Shown: positions 34,418 through 43,442 of the stretch, in pieces | Layout: every line of letters begins with the position of its first letter | How positions within the stretch are numbered: position 1 is the stretch's first letter | NCBI GenBank assembly: GCA_016212925.1 | Contig: JACRDF010000031.1 | Span: 203,000 to 266,999 of the forward strand | DNA: 64,000 bases | Source of the DNA: Desulfomonile tiedjei | GTDB taxonomy: Bacteria; Desulfobacterota; Desulfomonilia; Desulfomonilales; Desulfomonilaceae | Direction of reading: 5' to 3' | Position numbers and translations under genes: made by a program | The notes under the pieces: generated by a model | The model's database searches: none | What the model was told of the DNA's origin: nothing | Seen by the model: only the letters and a program-made list of their open reading frames with translations

Positions 34418-34551
34418 GGAAACTGTCTCAAAAAAGATGAACTCGTCACCCCATGCGTAGGGGCGGTTCGTGAACCGCCCGAAATCAGGACGCTTCTCGA
34501 AGCGCCCCTACACGAACGAACTCCACCGGTCATAATACTGAGACAGTTTCC
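34418..34551. repeat. MITE-like palindromic element, copy 2
   Basis: Terminal inverted repeats GGAAACTGTCTCA (34418-34430) and TGAGACAGTTTCC (34539-34551), with the inner GTAGGGGCGGTTCGTGAACC...GAAGCGCCCCTAC core also found at 30400-30530. It is 134 bp and has no open frame. Confidence 0.75.
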
Positions 34552-34612
34552 CCGTGCCGGCATATTTTTTGGATACAAATCAATCACGCCTATGGCGTGA
34601 CGCGGCGTTTAC

Positions 34613-35479
34613 ATGGAGAACGCTGGGGCAAATGAGCGCATGAGTATCCAATTTCGCCTGATGAACGCTGAAGACATCCCGGAAGCAATGCGATTGAAAG
34701 ACATCGCAGGTTGGAACCAAACCGTTGCCGACTGGGAGCGGTTTATTTCCGCCAGTCCGGAGGGATGCTTTGCAGCAGAGGACGACGGCCGCGTCGTCGG
34801 CACATCTACAACCATCATATATGAAGGCAGGTTCGCATGGATCGGCATGGTCCTCGTTGACACGCGGTATCGAGGGCGAGGAATCGGCACACAGCTTCTC
34901 CAACGTGCAATCCGGTACCTCGATTCGCGAAACATCCCTTGCATGAAGCTCGATGCTACCCCGCAGGGCAGACTCCTGTACGAGAAGTTTGGATTTGAGT
35001 GCGAGTATGAAATTGAGCGGTGGATGCTGAAACGTCAACCTGATGAGAACGTCGGAAAGAGAGCGCCGGCCGAAATTCCGGACGTTTTGCAGCTTGATCG
35101 AGAGATCTTTGGAGCGGACAGGAGCACCTTACTGCGTTCCTTAGAGGAAGAGTCACCGGAGTTTACTCTGGTTGCCAGGCAGGGGGACCGTGTAGCCGGG
35201 TACGTGTTCGGGCGACCCGGTTCGCTTGCCGACCAGTTGGGGCCTTGGATGGCGAGCAACGGCGAGGTTGCAGGGGCACTACTGGACGAGTTCTTGTTAC
35301 TCTCAGGCAGGGACCTGGTGTTTGTCGATTGTGTACGACGAAATCCTTGGGCCGTGCCCTTGGCCAAAGCCCACGGCTTCGAGTTCCAGCGGTCCTTGAC
35401 AAGGATGTTTCGTGGAACCAACGATCATGCCGGGCGGCCGGAGCTGCTTTGCGCCATTCTCGGGCCGGAATTCGGGTGA
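34613..35479 (+). CDS. GNAT N-acetyltransferase with second GNAT-like domain
   Basis: A 288-aa protein from ATG 34613 (34640 is an alternative). Residues ~12-145 form a standard GNAT domain with the acetyl-CoA loop RYRGRGIGTQLL at 85-96 and LYEKFGFECEYEIERWM. Residues ~150-288 form a second, weaker acetyltransferase-like half (FTLVARQGDRVAGYVFGRPG, WAVPLAKAHGFEFQRSLTRMF). It transfers acetyl from acetyl-CoA to an unknown acceptor. Confidence 0.87.
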   Translation: MENAGANERMSIQFRLMNAEDIPEAMRLKDIAGWNQTVADWERFISASPEGCFAAEDDGRVVGTSTTIIYEGRFAWIGMVLVDTRYRGRGIGTQLLQRAIRYLDSRNIPCMKLDATPQGRLLYEKFGFECEYEIERWMLKRQPDENVGKRAPAEIPDVLQLDREIFGADRSTLLRSLEEESPEFTLVARQGDRVAGYVFGRPGSLADQLGPWMASNGEVAGALLDEFLLLSGRDLVFVDCVRRNPWAVPLAKAHGFEFQRSLTRMFRGTNDHAGRPELLCAILGPEFG

Positions 35480-35509
35480 TAAGTCAAAACACGCAGAGGC
35501 AGACTCCGA

Positions 35510-35704
35510 TTAACCCCGGCGGCGAAGCGATGTCCCTTTCAAAACGGCCTTGCGTCTCTCCTCGGGGATTCTGGTGAAGTGGTCCACGGCTGCTATTATG
35601 ATGTCCCGGGGAGACTCCCCCAGTTTTGCTGACAGCTCTCTTACAGCATCCATGAGGTCGTCGGGCAGAAGAATTGGTTGGGATTCCGTGTGATCTCTGG
35701 ACAT
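35510..35704 (-). CDS. Small ribbon-helix-helix-like protein
   Basis: A 64-aa protein. SQPILLPDDLMDAVRELSAKLGESPRDIIIAAVDHF resembles a ribbon-helix-helix: one strand, then two helices with the usual turn. Such proteins are DNA-binding repressors or antitoxins. No toxin gene adjoins it. A GGAG site lies about 11 bases before the ATG. Just upstream of ribF's end, same strand. Confidence 0.55.
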   Translation of the reverse strand: MSRDHTESQPILLPDDLMDAVRELSAKLGESPRDIIIAAVDHFTRIPEERRKAVLKGTSLRRRG

Positions 35705-35766
35705 GGCTTATAGCGCTCCGCCTTGTACCAAACAAACAGCCGCGGGGCGGCAATTCCTTTTTTGCT

Positions 35767-36705
35767 CTAGGGCATCGACGGCGATCCGGTAAGAATTCCT
35801 AGACTCCGGTCTACATCCCTCTGGATTTGTTCTTTCAGCTCGTCCACGCCGCTGAACTTCATTTCCGCACGGAGCCTCTCCACAAGGTATGCTTTTATGT
35901 TTTGTCCATAGAGGTCTCGGCTGAAGTCCAAGATATGAACCTCATATGAGACGCGGCGGTCCTTGAAAGTAGGGTTGGAACCGATATTCATTACGCCCTT
36001 ATGAATCCCCTCATCGGTGCGGCAATACACGGCGTACACACCCTCAGGAGGATGGAGCTTCACCTCGGGCTTTATATTGGCGGTCGGAAATCCTATGGCC
36101 TTACCCCGGTGGTGCCCGTGGATTACCCTCCCCTCGATGGCGAATTCACGTCCCAGCAACAGATTTGATTCCCTAATCTCGCCTCGCATCAGATGCTCTC
36201 TGATTCGGCTGGAAGAAACTACGGTGTCGTCCACGCGCACCGGCGGCACAACATGAACCGTAAAACCTAGTTCCGGAGCCATCTTCTTGAGGGTCTGAGG
36301 GGTGCCGCTCCTGCCCTTTCCAAATCGGTAATTCTCGCCTATGAACAGGTTTCGGGTCCCGAGTTCTTCCGCCAGGACGTTTTGAACAAACTCCTCCGGT
36401 GTCTGCATGGCAAAGTCGCGTGTAAATTCGGCCAGGACAAGAACGTCTATACCCAGGTGCTCGAGTATTTCTGCCCGCTCGCGAGGCGTCGTTATTCTGG
36501 GGATCTCCGGGACTAGATTCAGCACCAGGCGGGGATGAGGATCGAAGGTGTATACTACAGCGTCCCTGCCTTTTCCATGGGCCGTTTCTACTGTTCGACT
36601 GAGGATCCGTTGATGTCCCAAGTGGACACCATCGAAGTTTCCCAGCGCTACGGACGGAGCATTGAAGTTTTGATATATCTTTTCGCGAACGCGAATGATT
36701 TCCAT
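35767..36705 (-). CDS. ribF: Bifunctional riboflavin kinase/FAD synthetase
   Basis: A 312-aa protein of standard RibF length. The N-terminal adenylyltransferase has LGNFDGVHLGHQRIL (residues ~21-35) and SSSRIREHLM; the C-terminal kinase has GKAIGFPTANI, VMNIGSNPTF and EVHILDFSRDLYG. It makes FMN then FAD, needed by the flavoproteins in this window. It lies downstream of the lapA-HIT pair on the same strand, separated by 73 bases. Confidence 0.96.
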   Translation of the reverse strand: MEIIRVREKIYQNFNAPSVALGNFDGVHLGHQRILSRTVETAHGKGRDAVVYTFDPHPRLVLNLVPEIPRITTPRERAEILEHLGIDVLVLAEFTRDFAMQTPEEFVQNVLAEELGTRNLFIGENYRFGKGRSGTPQTLKKMAPELGFTVHVVPPVRVDDTVVSSSRIREHLMRGEIRESNLLLGREFAIEGRVIHGHHRGKAIGFPTANIKPEVKLHPPEGVYAVYCRTDEGIHKGVMNIGSNPTFKDRRVSYEVHILDFSRDLYGQNIKAYLVERLRAEMKFSGVDELKEQIQRDVDRSLGILTGSPSMP

Positions 36706-36778
36706 ATCTTGTTTTCTTTATTACCGGCAGGATTTGGGGGCACCTGTCGTATAATCATTGTCACCCGGATGCAACATT

Positions 36779-37195
36779 TCAGGAGCGTTCCGGTTCGGAA
36801 TCCACCGGCTCAGAGGCTTGAGGCACAGACTGCGGTGGGCCAAGAGCCGTAGTTCTCTCGGCTTTCTTCTCCAGCTCTTTTTTGAGACGCTGGATTTCAG
36901 ATTCAAGATCCTGGATCTTGTTGTTCAGCCGCTCCACTTCGCCTTGGTGTTCCTTGTCGGTTTGGACCATCCTGCGTCTCTCTCGAATCCATTTCAACTG
37001 GGTCACAAAGTCACCTACAGCGGCAATTATAACTCCCAGGGAGACACAAAACGTAACCAGTTCCCAAAAGGCTACTTTTATAGGCTCCTGCAATCCAAAA
37101 TAATCGATTTGTAAGGTCACGTCCTTGTTCTTCATGAACAGGGAGATGACCAGTATGACGAAGGCCAATTCTATGAGTCTCTTTATAAGCCTCAT
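36779..37195 (-). CDS. LapA-domain (DUF1049) membrane protein
   Basis: ATG 37195 has GGAGG four bases upstream. The 138-aa product has two transmembrane helices (residues ~7-22 and ~42-65) joined by a short periplasmic part, then a cytoplasmic coiled coil (residues ~80-115, EVERLNNKIQDLESEIQRLKKEL). This is the LapA layout, linked in other bacteria to lipopolysaccharide control, though the coiled coil differs between lineages. It overlaps the HIT gene's stop by 4 bases. Confidence 0.85.
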   Translation of the reverse strand: MRLIKRLIELAFVILVISLFMKNKDVTLQIDYFGLQEPIKVAFWELVTFCVSLGVIIAAVGDFVTQLKWIRERRRMVQTDKEHQGEVERLNNKIQDLESEIQRLKKELEKKAERTTALGPPQSVPQASEPVDSEPERS

Positions 37196-37707
37196 TTGTC
37201 CTCCAGTTCTCGGAACTCGCGGTGGGACGGCTCGAAGTTTTCCCTGAGCTTTTGGCAAGTGCTGAGCAGATGTTCCGGTATCACACTGACATCCGCCAGC
37301 ACCGGCATCAGGTTTGTGTCACCGCTCCAGCGAGGGACCACATGGAAGTGTAGATGCTCGTGGATACCGGCTCCGGCGCAAACTCCAACGTTGACCCCGA
37401 TGTTAAATCCTTCCGGATGCATCACTTTTCTCAGGACCTGTACCGCACGACATACTTCCTGCATGAGCAGGCTGTTTTCTTCCGACTCCAGTTCGCACAA
37501 ATCGCCGACGTGTCTATATGGAGAAACCAAAACGTGCCCGTTATTATACGGAAATCTATTCATCATGGTAAAAGCGCCCTGGGCACGGTGAACAATCAGG
37601 TTGTCGTCATCTGCATCCGACGCGGGCTTTGTACAAAAAATGCACCCGGCTTCTTTCTCCTTTCCAACCACGTAGTCGATTCTCCAGGGAGCCCAGATTC
37701 TTTCCAT
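37192..37707 (-). CDS. HIT-family nucleotide hydrolase/AP4A phosphorylase-like
   Basis: A 171-aa protein with the histidine triad HLHFHVV at residues 118-124 (catalytic His120) and the zinc Cys-x-x-Cys CIFC at 22-25. It starts ERIWAPWRIDYVVG, typical of the AP4A-phosphorylase/HIT group. It hydrolyses or phosphorolyses nucleotide substrates such as diadenosine polyphosphates. Its stop overlaps the LapA start by 4 bases. Confidence 0.93.
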   Translation of the reverse strand: MERIWAPWRIDYVVGKEKEAGCIFCTKPASDADDDNLIVHRAQGAFTMMNRFPYNNGHVLVSPYRHVGDLCELESEENSLLMQEVCRAVQVLRKVMHPEGFNIGVNVGVCAGAGIHEHLHFHVVPRWSGDTNLMPVLADVSVIPEHLLSTCQKLRENFEPSHREFRELEDK

Positions 37708-37785
37708 TTTCCTCTCGCCTGAGTTGCCGGCCTGCAGTATGCCTCCAGCATTAATTCAATTGTCATTTGGTTCGAAAAAACCGAT

Positions 37786-38277
37786 TCAACGCGCAACTTC
37801 GACGAAGTGCGTTTGAAACTCGCCGTCGCGAATTTCCACTACTCCGACCGTAGAGGTCCCTCCGTAGCGATTTTGGCTCGCGGAGCCCGGATTAAACACG
37901 TAAACGTCCCCAACCTTACCCCAGAATGGAACATGAGAGTGTCCATAGACAACCAAGTCCGGTTTATCGTCCTTGAGCCGAGCCACGACGCGCTCTGCCA
38001 GACCGTCTTTGGATCCCCATCCGTGGATCAGGACTATGCGTTTACCTTCCGCGGGGATCATTCTCATCTGAGGAAGGGCCTCAGTCACATCGTAATCGTC
38101 CATGTTCCCGCAGACAGCAATTACTCCACTCTGTTCCAGCCGGTCCAGGACCAGGCCAGTCACAATGTCTCCCGCGTGGAGGATCAAGTCCGTGTCAGCG
38201 AAGAGATCTTCAAGTATATGGTCCAGAGCAGGGTTAGGAGACCTCAAGTGAGTGTCGGATAAGACACCTATCCTCAT
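37786..38277 (-). CDS. YfcE/MJ0936-type metallophosphoesterase
   Basis: A 163-aa calcineurin-like phosphoesterase with the metal-site motifs SDTHL (residues 7-11), HAGDI (~34), GNMDD (~57), IHGWG (~84) and YGHSHVP (~110). It is a small phosphodiesterase acting on unknown substrates. It lies five bases after the UPF0280 gene, so they are probably co-transcribed. Confidence 0.93.
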   Translation of the reverse strand: MRIGVLSDTHLRSPNPALDHILEDLFADTDLILHAGDIVTGLVLDRLEQSGVIAVCGNMDDYDVTEALPQMRMIPAEGKRIVLIHGWGSKDGLAERVVARLKDDKPDLVVYGHSHVPFWGKVGDVYVFNPGSASQNRYGGTSTVGVVEIRDGEFQTHFVEVAR

Positions 38278-38282
38278 GACAT

Positions 38283-39035
38283 TTAGTCGCTCCCCTTTTC
38301 ATTAGGTGAGCTTCCATTCATGGACTTCAGAACCAAATCGCCGCCGACAACTATCTTGGTCCCCGCAATGATCACTATTCCGCCGACATCGCTATAATCC
38401 GCTGCCCGGTCCAGTACCGAGGACAACTTTTCGCCGGCCTTTAACCTTGCTCCGATATCCATGGCAAAGGCCGAGGCCCAGCAAGCAGATCTCGACAGAA
38501 CTGTGGCCGCATGAATCCCGTTCCCCGGCACGAAGGTCGAAATGCCGAAAGTCTTCTTGAGAGTGGGCAAGGCCAGCACCAATTTCTCGTGAAAAGGAGA
38601 CCCTTGAGCGTACAGGTAAACGTCCAGAGGCAATGTGCTCCGCGCGGACGTGTCGCCTCCGCTGGACACTATCAGATTGGCAGAGTCCACAGCCAGGTCC
38701 CTGGCCACGAAGTCCGCGATAGCGCCGCTCATGCAGGACATCGGCGCCACACCGGTGACTCGACACGACAGGTCACAGTACCGGACTATTTCGGGCGCGG
38801 ACGCATATGTTTGAATGGGCGACGACGTTTCGCGAAATGCCGGATGCTGTCGCAGATACTCTTCGACCTGATAGCGGTATCGGAACACCGAATCCTTGGC
38901 TTTGGCAGCCAGGTCGCTGTGCGCCTGGATGTGGAGATGGGTCTCCCGCACTTCCACTTCAAAGTTTACCGCTTGAGTCAGAGAGACCTGATTCCGGTAG
39001 TTTTTTCTCTCGTAGATGTCGTAAATCGAAGGCAT
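38283..39035 (-). CDS. UPF0280 family protein
   Basis: A 250-aa protein with UPF0280 features: ERKNYRN..., HLHIQAHSDLAAKAKDSV, GVAPMSCMSGAIADFVARDLA, LIVSSGGDTSA and FGISTFVPGNGIH. The family resembles ApbE/FMN transferase folds but no role is established. Divergent from the glycosyltransferase at 39304. Confidence 0.88.
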   Translation of the reverse strand: MPSIYDIYERKNYRNQVSLTQAVNFEVEVRETHLHIQAHSDLAAKAKDSVFRYRYQVEEYLRQHPAFRETSSPIQTYASAPEIVRYCDLSCRVTGVAPMSCMSGAIADFVARDLAVDSANLIVSSGGDTSARSTLPLDVYLYAQGSPFHEKLVLALPTLKKTFGISTFVPGNGIHAATVLSRSACWASAFAMDIGARLKAGEKLSSVLDRAADYSDVGGIVIIAGTKIVVGGDLVLKSMNGSSPNEKGSD

Positions 39036-39303
39036 TCGCGTGACCCTCGGCCTGGCGGCTACTCGGTATTCTCAGAAAATGGCCCTCGTTGACGGCCCCG
39101 TGCAGGATGGCGCTCAGTTCAGCATACGATTCAAAAGCTCATCTGTTCGTGATTATTCATCGACATCCTCGACGGTGTCAACCAAAAATCCTCGGACTGA
39201 AAGCTGCAACCATCTCTCACTCAGACAGAGAAACGGCGTGCGTCTTGCCAATCTGAAAACGGTGTGGCAGATTGCCGTTACTGCGTCAAGGGAAAACACT
39301 ATC

Positions 39304-40533
39304 ATGAGTATACCGAAAACCGCCTACGTACTGTTGTGGTTTCCGCAACCGTCTGAAACCTTTATCTTCCAGGAGGTTATGACCCTCTGGCGAATGGGCG
39401 CGCCTGTCAAAGTCTTTACTCTTTACGGCGAACGTAAACACAATTTGTCGCCCGAGATGCAATCCGTCAGTGATCGGGTCGAAAGGCTCGGCGCATGGTT
39501 TATCAAGGATGCCCCACGGCATGTGAGGTACTGGTGGAAACGGGACCGTGACCGGACCGCTGATTTACTAAAGAACGTGCCTTTTCGCAGATGGAACGGT
39601 TTTGAAAAGGGTGGTGAAAACCTCTGGTCCTTCATGTGCGCCTTCAGACTCGCTCGCCGTTTTGAAGAGGAAGGAATAGAGCACATCCATGCTCCGTGGG
39701 CCAACGGTCCGGCCACAGCGGCCTGGATTTCGTCCAGATTGACCGGCATTCCTTTCAGTTTTACCGCCAGGGCTTGGGACATTTATCCCCCTGACGGCGC
39801 GCTGAAAGAAAAGGCCCGAGACGCGATGTTCATCAGGAGCGAGACCAGAACCAATATCTCCTATTTGGCTGATTTCACGGGAGTGCAAGCGAGCAAGATC
39901 CACCTTACCTATAATGGCGTCCCTCTGAAAGTGCGGGAGGATGCCCCGGTGGAAATGAAGCCGCCGTACAAACTCCTCGCGCTGGGCAGGTTTGTGGGGA
40001 AAAAGGGCTATGACTTTCTCCTTCGGGCTTGCAAGATACTTAAGGACTCCGGAGTGGATTTTCACCTTACCCTGGCAGGCGCGGGGCCAAGGGAGACTCA
40101 ATTAAAGTACTTGACCTGGAAGCTGGGCCTCGGAGACCGGGTGTCATTCCCGGGGTTCGTGGCTCACGACAAAGTCTCTGACCTGTTTCGCGGTACGGAC
40201 GTGTTTGTCATGCCCAGCGTGGTTCACTCCTCGGGCGACCGCGACGGCATTCCCACGGTAATAATGGAAGCTTTGTTGCACCGGGTGCCGGTGATAGCCA
40301 CTGATGTCTCGGGGATTGGCGAACTCATTGAAGACAGGCTCACGGGGCTACTGATTCCGGAAAAACAGCCGCTGGCAATCGCCGGGGCTGTTCAGCAAAT
40401 GATAGGGGACAGGCAAGCCGCTCTGGAAATGGCTAAAAGGGGCCGCTCCCGGGTACTGGAACGGTTCAACCCGGACATCAATCACAAGAGAGTCTTCGAG
40501 TTGTACCAGGAGATGTTTGAGAAAAGGCCGTGA
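39304..40533 (+). CDS. GT4-family glycosyltransferase
   Basis: I start at ATG 39304 (MSIPKTAYVLLWFP); the open frame begins 88 codons earlier without family sequence. The 409-aa GT-B fold has the N-terminal PQPSETFIFQEVMTL, HIHAPWANGPATAAW, and the C-terminal GRFVGKKGYDFLL, PGFVAHDKVSDLF, DVFVMPSV, and the sugar-nucleotide motif GIPTVIMEALLHRVPVIATDV. It transfers a sugar from a nucleotide donor, probably to a surface polysaccharide or lipid. Convergent with the next glycosyltransferase. Confidence 0.9.
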   Translation: MSIPKTAYVLLWFPQPSETFIFQEVMTLWRMGAPVKVFTLYGERKHNLSPEMQSVSDRVERLGAWFIKDAPRHVRYWWKRDRDRTADLLKNVPFRRWNGFEKGGENLWSFMCAFRLARRFEEEGIEHIHAPWANGPATAAWISSRLTGIPFSFTARAWDIYPPDGALKEKARDAMFIRSETRTNISYLADFTGVQASKIHLTYNGVPLKVREDAPVEMKPPYKLLALGRFVGKKGYDFLLRACKILKDSGVDFHLTLAGAGPRETQLKYLTWKLGLGDRVSFPGFVAHDKVSDLFRGTDVFVMPSVVHSSGDRDGIPTVIMEALLHRVPVIATDVSGIGELIEDRLTGLLIPEKQPLAIAGAVQQMIGDRQAALEMAKRGRSRVLERFNPDINHKRVFELYQEMFEKRP

Positions 40534-40627
40534 AGTGTGCCTGCAATAAGGGCGGCAGGGACGCCGAGCCTACCGTAAGAAAACCGGCACTCGCTTATTT
40601 TGAAGTCCGGCTTCAGGTGGTTTCTGA

Positions 40628-41671
40628 TCAACATCCATCGCGGACTAGCTGTTCAACTCTTCCGGCCACCCTGTGGTTCCCGAAGAAATCTTCACGTCGA
40701 ATTCGGCCGCGGTACTGCATCAACCGCGACTCGAAGCCATCGAGTGCCTCCGCATCAATGGACGCCTTTTCATAAAACTCGCCGTAGCCCAGTTGAGCCA
40801 GAAAGTGGGCATTCACCAATTGCTCGTACGCAAAGCTGATCGGAAAGCACAGGATTGGTTTCCCGAAGCAGAGTGCCTCACTTATGATGTTGTGGCCTGC
40901 GGTCGTGATGACATATTTGCAGGAAGCCATGTCTTCGAGGAACCCTTCAGTGGAATTCCTTCTGAACGCTAGATTATTCTTGTCCGGTTTTTCCCCCATC
41001 CCGTAAACAACGACCCGGCTTTTTCTCGTCTCCAACAACGGGAGCAAGCGGGCCAGGATATTGGCTTTCACGTACACAAGGATGTGCTCCCCGTCAGAGG
41101 CCTGATAATTCCTGACCGATGACCTCACCACAGGAGGCAGGACCTCTATTCTTTCCGGATCTTTGGGTTCCACGTAGAAAAAGGAGCTTATCAAGAATCG
41201 GTCGGACGCGCTGAAAAAGTGCCTTACCGAGAAACACGTGAACAGGCGGTTCAAACGGTTACCTTTGGGTGGGCTGTAAGAGCAATGTGTCAAGACATGT
41301 TGATGGTCCAGGCTCACGCTGGGCCGCCCCAAACTGCGAGCAGCCAAAGGGGTGAACAGCTCATAGTCGGTGAGAATAAGATGCGGGTCAAAGCTCTTGA
41401 TGATGTCTGCAACCCTCTGGATCGTTCGCTTCTTGCCAAGGAATACCTTGAAGAAATTGGTGATTGTCCTGGAGAAATCCACACGGCTGCCGCTGTAAAA
41501 CGTTTCAACCATCGGGACGTCTTCCAGTTGGTAGCCTTCGTCCTTCAGGAGCTGGGCCCTTCCCCCGCCCACGAACAGGAACTCATGGCCGGGCATGGCC
41601 TGTGCAACAGCCAAGGACCGACTGACGTGTCCCAGAGCATCTCCCATAACTCCATAGAGAATGCGAGCCAT
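40628..41671 (-). CDS. GT28-like glycosyltransferase
   Basis: A 347-aa GT-B protein: MARILYGVMGDALGHVSRSLAVAQ, a GHEFLFVGGGRA motif, PHLILTDYELFTPLAA, and the C-terminal SCKYVITTAGHNIISEALCFGKPILCFP, where the nucleotide-sugar binds. It resembles UDP-glycosyltransferases such as MurG relatives. The ATG overlaps the upstream radical SAM stop by one base (TAATG), so both are translated together, suggesting a modified glycolipid. Confidence 0.85.
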   Translation of the reverse strand: MARILYGVMGDALGHVSRSLAVAQAMPGHEFLFVGGGRAQLLKDEGYQLEDVPMVETFYSGSRVDFSRTITNFFKVFLGKKRTIQRVADIIKSFDPHLILTDYELFTPLAARSLGRPSVSLDHQHVLTHCSYSPPKGNRLNRLFTCFSVRHFFSASDRFLISSFFYVEPKDPERIEVLPPVVRSSVRNYQASDGEHILVYVKANILARLLPLLETRKSRVVVYGMGEKPDKNNLAFRRNSTEGFLEDMASCKYVITTAGHNIISEALCFGKPILCFPISFAYEQLVNAHFLAQLGYGEFYEKASIDAEALDGFESRLMQYRGRIRREDFFGNHRVAGRVEQLVRDGC

Positions 41672-43296
41672 TAACCGCGGGGCCTCGTTGAATTCAGACT
41701 GCCTGAGGGCTTATCGGCTATTGCACCCTCGTCCGTCGCCAATCTTCCCATTCTTTCCCGAACGACCTTTTTGAATGAAATCATGTTCTCCCCCAGGCCG
41801 CAGTCGTTCAGATATTTTACCAGGCGGCTGGGGTTATTTCGCCACATACCCAACAACTGGCTCCAATACTGGACCTTATGATCGGATAGAATTCCCTGCT
41901 TCCACGAAAAGCGCAGGAACCTGGAAAGGTCTTGACCAATCTGCCGTTTGGACGGGCTTTCCAGGGTCCGAGAGGCCGGCACCGATTCTCCTTCTCGTTT
42001 GGCTTTGGCGGCCCTGGTCGGCCGCATCTTTCGGAAATAGCGATACGCGCGCTCAAGGTAGCGCGAGGGCTCGTACAGATAGTCCCAAGCTGCCAGGTAT
42101 TCCTCGGTAATCTCGGATTCGGGTCGAGTCGGAATGAAGTTCATTCGCGCGCCGGAGGTTTGGCCGGAAGTTTGGTTTTCGAGAAGCCTGCCTTCCTTGC
42201 TGAGGCGTTCCCACAGCCTCGTGTTCGGAAGTGCCTGAAGCATGTTCAGTGCGGCAATTGGTATTCCCGCGGTCTCCACAAACGAGCAGATCCTTTCCCC
42301 TGCCCCTGGTCTTTCGTTGTCAAAGCCGATCACGAAGCTGGCCACGATGGACAGACCGTTTGCATTTATGTTTGCCACCGACTCCAGCAGAGGATTCTGA
42401 ATATTCTGGACCTTACGGTTCAATGCCAGAATGTCTTCGTCCGGCGACTCTATCCCGAGGAAAACCGTGCTGAAATTGGCTTCTGTCAGGAGGTCTATCA
42501 ACTCCAGGTCCTGTCCCAGGTTCACTGAGGTCTGAGTCCAAAAGGAAAACGGTTCGCCATGGCTCTTCATCCAAGGAATGAGCTTGGAGAGGAGGTTTCT
42601 CGAGTGGGTCTTGCTCCCGATGAAGTTGTCATCTGTTATAAAGACCTCCCTGCGCCAGCCGAGCCGATAAATGGTGTCCAATTCGTTAATCAGCTGGTCA
42701 GCGCTCTTGTACCTGGGTTTTCGGCCGTAGAGATTCACAATGTCACAAAACTCGCAGTCAAACGGGCAGCCGCGAGAGGTCTGTACACCCAGAGCAATGT
42801 AGTCGTCGAAGTTTAGCAAATCGAAACGCGGGGTTGGAGAATCGCTCATATCAGGCTTGTTTTGATTCTCAACAATCCCGCTGGTTTTGCCTTGTTCCAG
42901 CGCCTCTAGGAAAAGTGGGATCGCGCTCTCTCCTTCGCCTCTGACAAGGAAATCGCAACCCGCTTCTAATGCTTCGTTCGGAAGGGATGTGGGATACGGG
43001 CCTCCCACTACTATGCGTTTGCCCCTCTGTTTAGCTTCCTTAACCAGGGCGAGCAGACTGTCCCTCTGGACGATCATTCCGGAAATCATTACTATTTCGG
43101 CCCAGTTCCAGTCGTCCTCGGTCAGACCGCGGGCCACCAAATCCACCAGTCTGAACTCCCATTGTTCCGGCAACAGCGCTGCCACGGTTATGAGGCCCAG
43201 CGGCGGCGTCAGTGCCTTTCGGCCCAGGAATTCACACGCGTCAGGGAACGTCCAAAAGGACTCCGGCGTCTTCGGATTTACAAGCAGCGCCCTCAT
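41671..43296 (-). CDS. B12-binding radical SAM protein (DUF4070-like)
   Basis: A 541-aa protein. Residues ~1-130 form the cobalamin-binding-like domain (PPLGLITVAALLP..., IVVGGPYPTSLPNEAL). The radical SAM cluster Cys are 177, 181 and 184 in SRGCPFDCEFCDI; VFITDDNFIG follows. The rest resembles DUF4070 proteins, a group that includes methylases such as the hopanoid C-3 methylase, and contains a charged C-terminal region. It may methylate an unactivated carbon of a lipid. The GT28-like gene is coupled to it; no hopanoid gene is seen nearby. Confidence 0.85.
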   Translation of the reverse strand: MRALLVNPKTPESFWTFPDACEFLGRKALTPPLGLITVAALLPEQWEFRLVDLVARGLTEDDWNWAEIVMISGMIVQRDSLLALVKEAKQRGKRIVVGGPYPTSLPNEALEAGCDFLVRGEGESAIPLFLEALEQGKTSGIVENQNKPDMSDSPTPRFDLLNFDDYIALGVQTSRGCPFDCEFCDIVNLYGRKPRYKSADQLINELDTIYRLGWRREVFITDDNFIGSKTHSRNLLSKLIPWMKSHGEPFSFWTQTSVNLGQDLELIDLLTEANFSTVFLGIESPDEDILALNRKVQNIQNPLLESVANINANGLSIVASFVIGFDNERPGAGERICSFVETAGIPIAALNMLQALPNTRLWERLSKEGRLLENQTSGQTSGARMNFIPTRPESEITEEYLAAWDYLYEPSRYLERAYRYFRKMRPTRAAKAKREGESVPASRTLESPSKRQIGQDLSRFLRFSWKQGILSDHKVQYWSQLLGMWRNNPSRLVKYLNDCGLGENMISFKKVVRERMGRLATDEGAIADKPSGSLNSTRPRG

Positions 43297-43442
43297 GCTT
43301 TGGTCCTCTGAGTCGAATTCCAGCCTATTTAAGCAGGTGATCTTTTCCGGTGTAAACGGAATGTCGCACCCGAGAGTGCGACTGACCTATTCGACTAACA
43401 TAATGTATCCCACGTCACTACGCCAGCCCCGGACCTTGGCTC

